Below are positions 48,901 through 57,900 of a DNA stretch of 64,000 nt, piece after piece. How positions within the stretch are numbered: position 1 is the first letter of the stretch; each line of letters begins with the position of its first letter. The DNA lies in the IMG/VR virus record IMGVR_UViG_3300030060_005952, positions 1-64,000 of that record; one strand, written 5' to 3'. A program made the position numbers and the translations under genes. Origin of the DNA: a virus. The notes beneath the pieces were generated by a model. It was not told the DNA's origin and did no database searches. It saw nothing but the letters and a program-made list of their open reading frames with translations.

Positions 48901-51900
48901 CTAGAACACAGGAAAGCGTAACCACATTGAACAGAGCTATTGACAGACACCCCCTATCAAGGAAGAGCAGTAGGAGCTTCATTGACTCGTTGGTTAAGTT
49001 CAGAGAGGTATCAGGCAAATCACTACGTGACCCATCCACATTCTTCGATACACCAGATGGCACTCGTGTCATACCAGCCTTCCTCTGTCTCAAGGGCATT
49101 CGCTCTAGCTCACTAGACTTAAGCAGTCACGCAGAGGCTAACCAGAGCAGTGGGCTAAGAGGCATCAAACACCTACCACAATGGACTGACATGGATTTCG
49201 TCAGAAGACTCACAATAGATGCAGGTGAGATAGCAGAGAAGGAAGGTGTTGTTGATGTGCTTTCGGGTGCTACCGAGATAGTCAGAAAAATCAATCAGTA
49301 TGGCGCTTTGAATGCTAGAATGGCTAAGACTGTAGAAGTTTTTGATGCTGGTTTGAATGTTACTTCAACAGCCATAGTCGGTGGTGGTTCAGCGCACGAC
49401 CCTGCTGTGTGGTGGGATGTCAACCAAGCTTTCACAAGCACAGACTCTGGTACTCACATGGGCTATCTAAGGGCACATTTGGGAAGAGAGGTCGAGGACG
49501 CTGATGGTAATATCGGCCATACCATAGTGATTCACAGCACAGTTCCCGGCGCATCAGGTAGAAACTTCTGCGTCTGGCTGGACAACAGCACATCTCAGAC
49601 TACGTACAAGCCAGAGTTCCTGATTGGACACGGCGGTAGGTGGAGGAACTTCTGGGCCCTTCCAGACGAGAGGGAGGGAGAGAACATGCATCCTGCTCCC
49701 ATGCCTCTTGACAAGAACGGTAGGCCATTCGCCCCAATCACCACGCTCAAGCAGTACATTGACAGCGATGAGAGTGGAGAAGACGTAGTATCAGTAGCTG
49801 ACATTGGTACGGAGGAAAAGACCGATTTCATGTCTATCTCTGATGTCATAAGCGGTAAGAATCACAACAGCATCAACAGGGACTCCTTTGACTTGGAGGG
49901 CAGTACCTCAACTCTGGTCAACGGTCTGAGAATTGGGAAGAGAGCGATATCAAGAATAAACTTCGGTGGTCTGGTCGCAACTGGTGTTCCCGGTTGGGCT
50001 CCAGTGGCCGGAACTTGGGGCTTTGGCAAGAATGGCGAATCGACTTACAACACTAGGTATGGTAGCTCAAGCACAACAAGAACATACTCTTCACACATAT
50101 CAGCCAATATGCTTGACGAGGAGAACATAGGGAAAGGACAGCTCTACGGCTTCAGACTTAGGGACCATCTGGGTGGTGAGCATGGTATCAGATTTATCTA
50201 CAGCAGAAGGGGACAGGTCTTCGCCAATACCAACACCAAGACTCCTGATACCCTACAAGATGAGATATGTGTCTTCTTCGATGACAGGTCCTCCTCTCAA
50301 GGTGGTTTTACGGTTGGTACCTCGATGATGGGTTCTGGTGACGCCACTGGTAGGTTAGTTAGCTCATTCACTGACCAGAGTTGGAGAGGCGCTCGTTGGA
50401 ATGCGAAGCCAGCGCCTGAGATTGCAGTGAGGATGTCTTTGGCTTTCGCATCAACCAGCTTCACTGCTACTTTGAGCGCACCATATGACTCTCTTTCTCA
50501 TCCCGATGTCTTAGGTTATCTCGGCTTCCCACTTGAGAATGGCGTGTTACAAATGACTGATGCCGTGACTTCCCAAGATGACGAAGTTGGAAGGGTGGTA
50601 TCATATGAGAGAAGAGTTGGAAATACCTTCTACAACGTACAAAATGCACCAGCTACATCTGGAACTGATATTAAGCTAGTATCCCCGACCATCAACTGGA
50701 GTTGCTTAGTTACTGATGAGTTAATGAGCGCTGTTACGGCGGCTGCAATAAACAAGGAAGATGCGAATAGCGTTACTTTCTTCGATTGCACTTCCATGTA
50801 TGCCGCTGATGGTAGAACCTTCGGTGAGTGGGGCGTTACACCCGATGCCATACAGATTGTTGCTTTCAACACAGAGAGGAACGTCACTCCACTCTCAAAG
50901 TTGTTCAATGCCGTAGTCGCACCAGACTTGGGGATACAAGCGGCACATCTGGAGTTTGGTGAGATACAGAAAGCTGAGTTGACAGCCGCTGGTGTGTGGG
51001 ACTTTGGTACTAGTGCTGCACGCACAGATACTGAGATAGACGCTGGTATGAGAATAGATTGTGGCTACATACCAAAAACTCTGTTGGAAATAAGAACGAA
51101 AGGTGTCGGCCCAAACACCAACACAGCCACACCTGTGTTTGTAGATAGCGATAACAACCCAGTTTCCACTGTAGCATGGAGAAAGAATCTCACTGGTGAG
51201 TCCTACACTTCCGTATCAGGCGACCACATAATTCCGAAGATAGACAACCCCATTCTACAAATTGATAGAAGCGAGTTTACTGATTCAAACTGGGCCACTG
51301 ATAATCAATTCAAAACTGTCACAAACGCATATCACTTCCTAATACCAGCTAGCACTTATGTCAGTGGTGATGCCTCTCGTTCGATAGGTCAGAAAGCAGT
51401 CGTCTATCTCGATAATGAGAAGTACGCTGTGGTTGAAAGTGTGAATGACAGTGCTAGTTTCGCTTCTAACAATAGTATGAAATGGTTTTCCGACACTGAG
51501 GTGAATTGGCCCAGTACAAGACCCGCACAAGACGAGTTTTTACATCTGCACCTAGAGAGAAAATTCGCTGGCATACGCTCCATAGGAAGCGTCTTCTCAG
51601 AGCCAATAATCCTCTTCAGAGGGGGTAAGTCTAGTCCCGACCACAGCGTACCACTATTCTTCGGTGGCGGATTCAGTGGCGTTGTCATGGATGTGAATGA
51701 TGGTAGCAACAATGACTACTCGCAGTTCTACACCCACCCTTACGCTAACGGGCCCACTGGTACAGCGGGGATTCAAAACGCCAACGAGATATCCACTAGC
51801 TTCGCAATGTTGGACTGCAATGCCATATTAGCTTTCTTCCCCGGTACAGCTCTGCTCAATCAGCACAGAGCGAGCGCTCTACCTCCATTTTTCAACAAGG

Positions 51901-54900
51901 ATAACGTGTTAAGCACTGATTTGGATAGAGGTGGTACGACTTACACCGCTGGTGTAGTCAAGGCAAAAGCAGTGCCTTTGGTATTGAGGTTCCCTCATCC
52001 GACAGCAAGGTATGATGACCATGTGAATGGAGTGGACAATAAGACGACTTACCTTGTTTTTGGTCCCGGTCAGGCATTCCCAATAAGGGAGGAAACATCA
52101 GTATCAAATCCAAAAGAACCACATCCGGGTCGTGTGATTACCACTGGTAACTCATTCTCAAAGGTTCCTTTGATGACTAAAGCTTTCCACAATCACATAA
52201 ACAACGAGGATAGGGATTACCTGCCACCCGATAAAACAGAGTATCTAGCAAATGCTGCTTATCATTGGCGTGCTATGGTGAACTGGGAATCACCCGCTGG
52301 CTATCCCTTGGGACGTACATACAAACAGAGGCCCTCACACGGTAGAATGTACGGTCAGATGATTTGGGATGAGTCTACTTTTGATGACAGAACACAACCA
52401 CTCAGGCATACTCCCTTCATTGGCTTCGGTATAGCAATGGCAGCAGACACCGTGTTCCACATGGACGGTGGCTTCCATCCCGGTGGTTCTTGGTTAGATG
52501 ACCAACTGACTTTCAACCCACCAAAAAATGATGCCAGAATATCTGTTAGTGGATATAGCAAAATCAATCCAACTGCTTTCCGTGTGGCTGGAGCGATGTT
52601 GAAGAGCATTGTTACTGGTAGCACGACGATAGCCGACAAAGACACTGATATGGAATACATAGCAGTAGATGCTACACGCTGTCAAAATGGAGAGGAGCTT
52701 GCTACCGTGCTAGGTGCTGCAATAAACACATTCCCCGGAAAGGGTGCTTTGAAGGCGATAGGAGGCACACACATGCCTTCTATGGGAAATGCAATGAGAC
52801 AAGACAGATACGGCTGGATAGATATAGGGGCAGCAACAGGTACATACCAAAACAGCAGTCATCCGTACTACATAGAAAGCGTTGCCACAAGCGATAGGGA
52901 CCTTCTTGAGAACCTACCAGCTTCAGGTTGGATTAGGGGTGACATCGACAATAGCGCCACAACCAATGCTGCTTCGTATGCATGTTATTTCATGAAGCAG
53001 ATAATATTGAGTGGAACGGATTTCAAAGCAAGATTCTATCTTGCCCCCAATAGAAAAGAAAACGCCTCATCACCCGATGCGAACTTCTTGCATGATAATG
53101 GTGGTGTCACGCCTTCCTCATCAAAGAACCTGTATGTCTGGTCCAAGAGCGGAGTCATCAGGTACAACAACGAGAGCGTTAGTGCTCGTGACCACATGAC
53201 ACAGGTTCACTTCTCAGGCATAGCAGATGCCGTAGATAGAACAAAACCAGTAGGAGCTGTTGGATGGCATGGTGAGAGATATTCCTATCTCAACAGTCTC
53301 AAGATTACAACCAGTGTCACAAAAAATACCACCACGACGAATACCACTGGTTATGCTGCTGGTTTAGGGGCGTACCACCCCTTCCTGAATTTCTCTCCAT
53401 ATGGCTCGGCTAGCACTGTGATGAATACGTACGGACAACTTCCGCTCATTGCACCATTGTTCGGAAGTCCCGAAAGCACACCAGTCATAGACGGTGGGCA
53501 AAGTGCTACAAATCAAAAAGGATACATTGATAGTATCTATTCTAATAACACATTTTCGTCATACGGTAGAAGTTACAACTACAAAGATGCAGAAGACGCT
53601 GCACCGAACAATCTCTTTTCTGACCCAACAAATTATGTGATGTCGCACGCAAACACATCAAACACTAGCATTTTACCCGATGAGCTACAAAAATCACAGG
53701 GAGTCTACACATCTGCTTTCCTAGTTGTTTCGTATGAAAGCGAGCTAGCACTTGTGGCAAAAAGAGATAGGGACGGTACAAGTGCTGTTGGGGATTGGCT
53801 GTATTTGAGACAGGAGGAGGATATCTCTGATTCTGGCACTACGATATGGGACGATAGGATTCACGGTCAGGATAGATATACAGCACCAGCAAATGCTGGG
53901 CCAAACGTAGAGGCTCTGATTGCTGATGGCACAGCAGTTCCAGTAGATACCATAGATGCCAATTGGATTGATGATTTGTTCCCAACTGGAGGGGGCGCTT
54001 ACAAGTACATGCATAGTGCTGTTTCTTCAGATACCAATCTTTCCAACGCCACGCCAGACAGAGCAAAGACTGGTGATTTGATACATGACTTGGATTTTTC
54101 ACCCGGCTCATTCAATTTACAATCCGATGAAGCAGAAAGAAATGTTGCTGAAGACAAATATTCTGGTACTGCTTACACGGCTGAAACAGGATTCTCAAAT
54201 CAGTATTGGTTGTCTGATGTAAATGGTTTTCAAACTCAGAAAAAATTTGCTGCAAAGAATTTTTCTGTAGAAAATATTGTTTGGAAAAGAATGGATGGAG
54301 GTAACCTAAGTCTGCCTACTTTGGACGCCAGAGGGCTTGGTGCAGTGCCTTTCGTGACTCGTGTAAAAAGCAATACAAAATATTTGACTGGAGAAAAAAT
54401 TTATGGAAATGTGCGTTTTTCGTTTGAAACAACCAATTCTGCTATGATGCCAGTGTTACAAGCACAAGAAATTTCTCAACCACAGCTCTCAGAAAAAAAT
54501 ATTTTCAATGTAAAAAATATTTTACAAATTCCAAATGAAGAAATTCAATTTGAGGAAATTTTGGTTGTTGACGATGCTGGGCAGGAGCATGTCATAGAAG
54601 GAGGAAGCCCACTTGGTACAATCATCAGAACTTTCAATCTCAGTCAATTTACTTCACAAGAAACAACAACCGTGTTCGATGCTGGTCTTGGTGTCTTCAG
54701 TAATGTAACAGAAAACAAGACGGGACCTGCTTTAGCTAATTCTGGACTCAAACCAAGACTAGCGGTGCAACTACCAAACCCGGATAGCATACCGGGGAAT
54801 TTAGTGGTTCGCTCTGGTTTTGACCCCATACAGGCGTATCAAAACGAGACTTTTGGCTCCGGTGGCATGCAACACCCCGGTGATAACTCAACTAGGCTGA

Positions 54901-57900
54901 GTAGCTTCTACGATACCACATACGGCATTGGGCAGGGACATCCTACTTACGAAGAGGTCGGATGGGAGCATTATGACCCAGTTAACGAAAAATCAAAAAT
55001 AGGCGATTTGAATGTTGCCACTCTCAAAAACTCCTATGAATTGCACGATAGGGCGCTTTTCTTTCATGTTACGAAGATGGGACACAGTAGCACACACAGG
55101 TATCCAAACGTGTACACCACTGGTTCTAACTCCGCTGCAAATGACGTAGAAGCACAGACTCTGACATTCGTTTCTTTTTCCAGTGGAGTTGTCACTGTAA
55201 ACGCCGCTCCAAACGTACATGTCTGGAAGAGAACTTTCACGGACGCCACATGTGATTACAATAACTCTACCAGTGTATCGATAGATAGCACTGCCTCCCT
55301 AGTCATAGGAATGCAAGTTTCTGGTACAGGCATACCAACAGGCGCAATAATATCCAGCATATCGAACAGCACTTCCTTTGAGTTAAGTGCAGCCACTACT
55401 GGGGGTAGCGTGACTAATGGTACTTTGACATTCAAAGAAACCAGAGACTTTGGCTCAAGGGAAGAAAATGATGATAGAAGGTACATGAGATTGTACAATC
55501 CCACTACCGGAGAAAGCGGTGTAGCTACCTATACAGGCATTTCTGGTAGCACTTTCACGGGTGTAAAGGCTGATGCAAATTTCACAACTCTAGCTGCTAC
55601 ATCTGATACCATGTATCTGGTTCCCTCTTTCTACATACCCGCAGGAAGCAACAGATTCTTTGCGGCAAGAAGACTACGTGACCATGCTGAAGTAAGCGGA
55701 AACTCCCCTGATATGGCGCATACTGAGTACATTACTAGTGTGACAAACGCTTACGACAGATACACAAAACCCGTAATGACACCCATGCCATATCCAAGAA
55801 TGGGCCATCATTACGTCAATGCAACCCAACCCATGCTACCGGGCCATTGGGCTCACCCAGTGTACCAGTCTCTGTACAAAAAACACAGAGCCGAGCAAAA
55901 CATGCTAAGGCAGACAATGGATGGAAAAATTTTGTTGGACGCCGTAAAAGCTAGCGCTGAGAATGTGCCGACAAAAAGTGACTTATCGATAGGAAACAGC
56001 ATAAACCCAATGGAAGCAGAAATAAACTTCAGTGCGATAAACGCTGCACCTAGCGGTCCTTCGGACTTACACGGTGGTGCTTTCACATTAATGTTTGAAA
56101 CTGCTGTAAAATGGGACGGTTACGGGGTTTTGGGCAGTCAGGGGGATGCTGGTACGATAAACAAGGCAGGTGGACACAGTATCACGTTACAGGCTGCCTC
56201 CAGCTACACGCTAGCAAATCACTTCCCAGACCCGGCTGAAGTGGGGGCGTACCAAATTGTCATACAGCCCAATCTTTTCAGCAATCAACTAGGCGGCGCA
56301 GATGACACAACCTATGCATTAACAGCTCAACAAGTTAATACAGTCATTGGAATAAAGCATGATGAATCCAACACTGGTGCTATGACACTAGTATTGGCTC
56401 GCTCTACTGAAGCCGATGTCAGAGGGTGTGAAGTAATGATAAACGAAATGATGCTGGACATCAATCCTGATTTCGGAAGTCAATTTACAAATATACCAAA
56501 ACTACTTTTGTACAACCCATATGGTGTAAATTTGAATGAGAGTCCTTCCTTTTCAAGAAGGGGATTCCCTTACTCACCAATGTTTTCAGATTCAACACCC
56601 GGAGTTACTTTGAATGTACCTTGGTGGAGTGTTTTATTCGCAGATATAGCTAGTGATGACTTATCAAATGATGAGGGCTTTAGAGGATTAGCACAAAGTG
56701 CGCCTCATAATTACTATTCACATTCTAGAAGTACATATGGAAGTATAGGAAATACACTAACTATGCAAGGATACCCTACAATATACCCCGACATATACTC
56801 ACATATACTTCAAAATACATCTAATATACCTACATGTATAGTACAATCATTCAATACAAGTACGAGAAAAATAACAGTTGACAATGCAAGCAGTTTCCCT
56901 AGCCTACCTAGATTCGGAAAGCACCTACAATACACCGGAAAGGACGGAAAAACGTATTCTGCACCATATACATCACGTAGTGGATTTAGTGCATCTGAGA
57001 TAAATATACCAACTATATTCACCTTACCAAGCACTGCAACTAGTACCAACTTCCTAAACAATATATTCGACGGTGCTGAGATTACACTTTCAAGTACATA
57101 CAATACAATATCTGAGAATACTTATGCTAAGGATAGGACAAAAAGCATATTCGCAACTAATTTAGATGATATTAAATTAGGTACTAGAGATACTAACAAC
57201 CTAAATCCACCAGATGCATTCCTATGTTTATGGCATGAGAATCTAGGTAGGCCATATACTATATTTTCAGAAAGCACTAGTCGTGCTTGGAATGCAGAAC
57301 CTGTTGATGCTGACAGGTATAATGCACTACCTGAGCATTATGAAACTATACATTATCACTCTGCTACATATGCAATGAGTCTAGGTCCTTTTTCACTCAA
57401 AGTAAAAGCACAAAAAACTGGTGATGCAACGGGTGGTGTACATACTGTTGATACTAACAATGATGCTGGAGGTGCATCTGGTAGCGAGTTTGGAAGTGTC
57501 CTATACAACAGATACTGGCCTTGTGGTAGCAGGGGTGGTCCTCAAGCCAGTAGTTTGGAGGAATACACAATAGCTTCTGCTTCTTGGAGTAAACCGGGCG
57601 ATTATGACCAAATGGGCTTAAATTGGACAGATGCTGACGATGACGGTAGTTATTCTGTTTCTAGCGGAATCAGCTCGTCCACCTCAAGTACCAAAAGAAG
57701 GGCCTTTGGATACCGTATCGCTGTACGGCAAGCCTACAACAGACCTAGATGGGGTCTTCTCCCAGCTCGTGCTGTCTATGAGGGAACTGCTTCTGGTAGC
57801 GCCTTTAACACCACAAACTATGATTCTGGTCCAATAATCCAGATGGAGAGCCATGGAAGCATACCACTCACTTACACGGGCATACTGGAGAGAAGCACGA

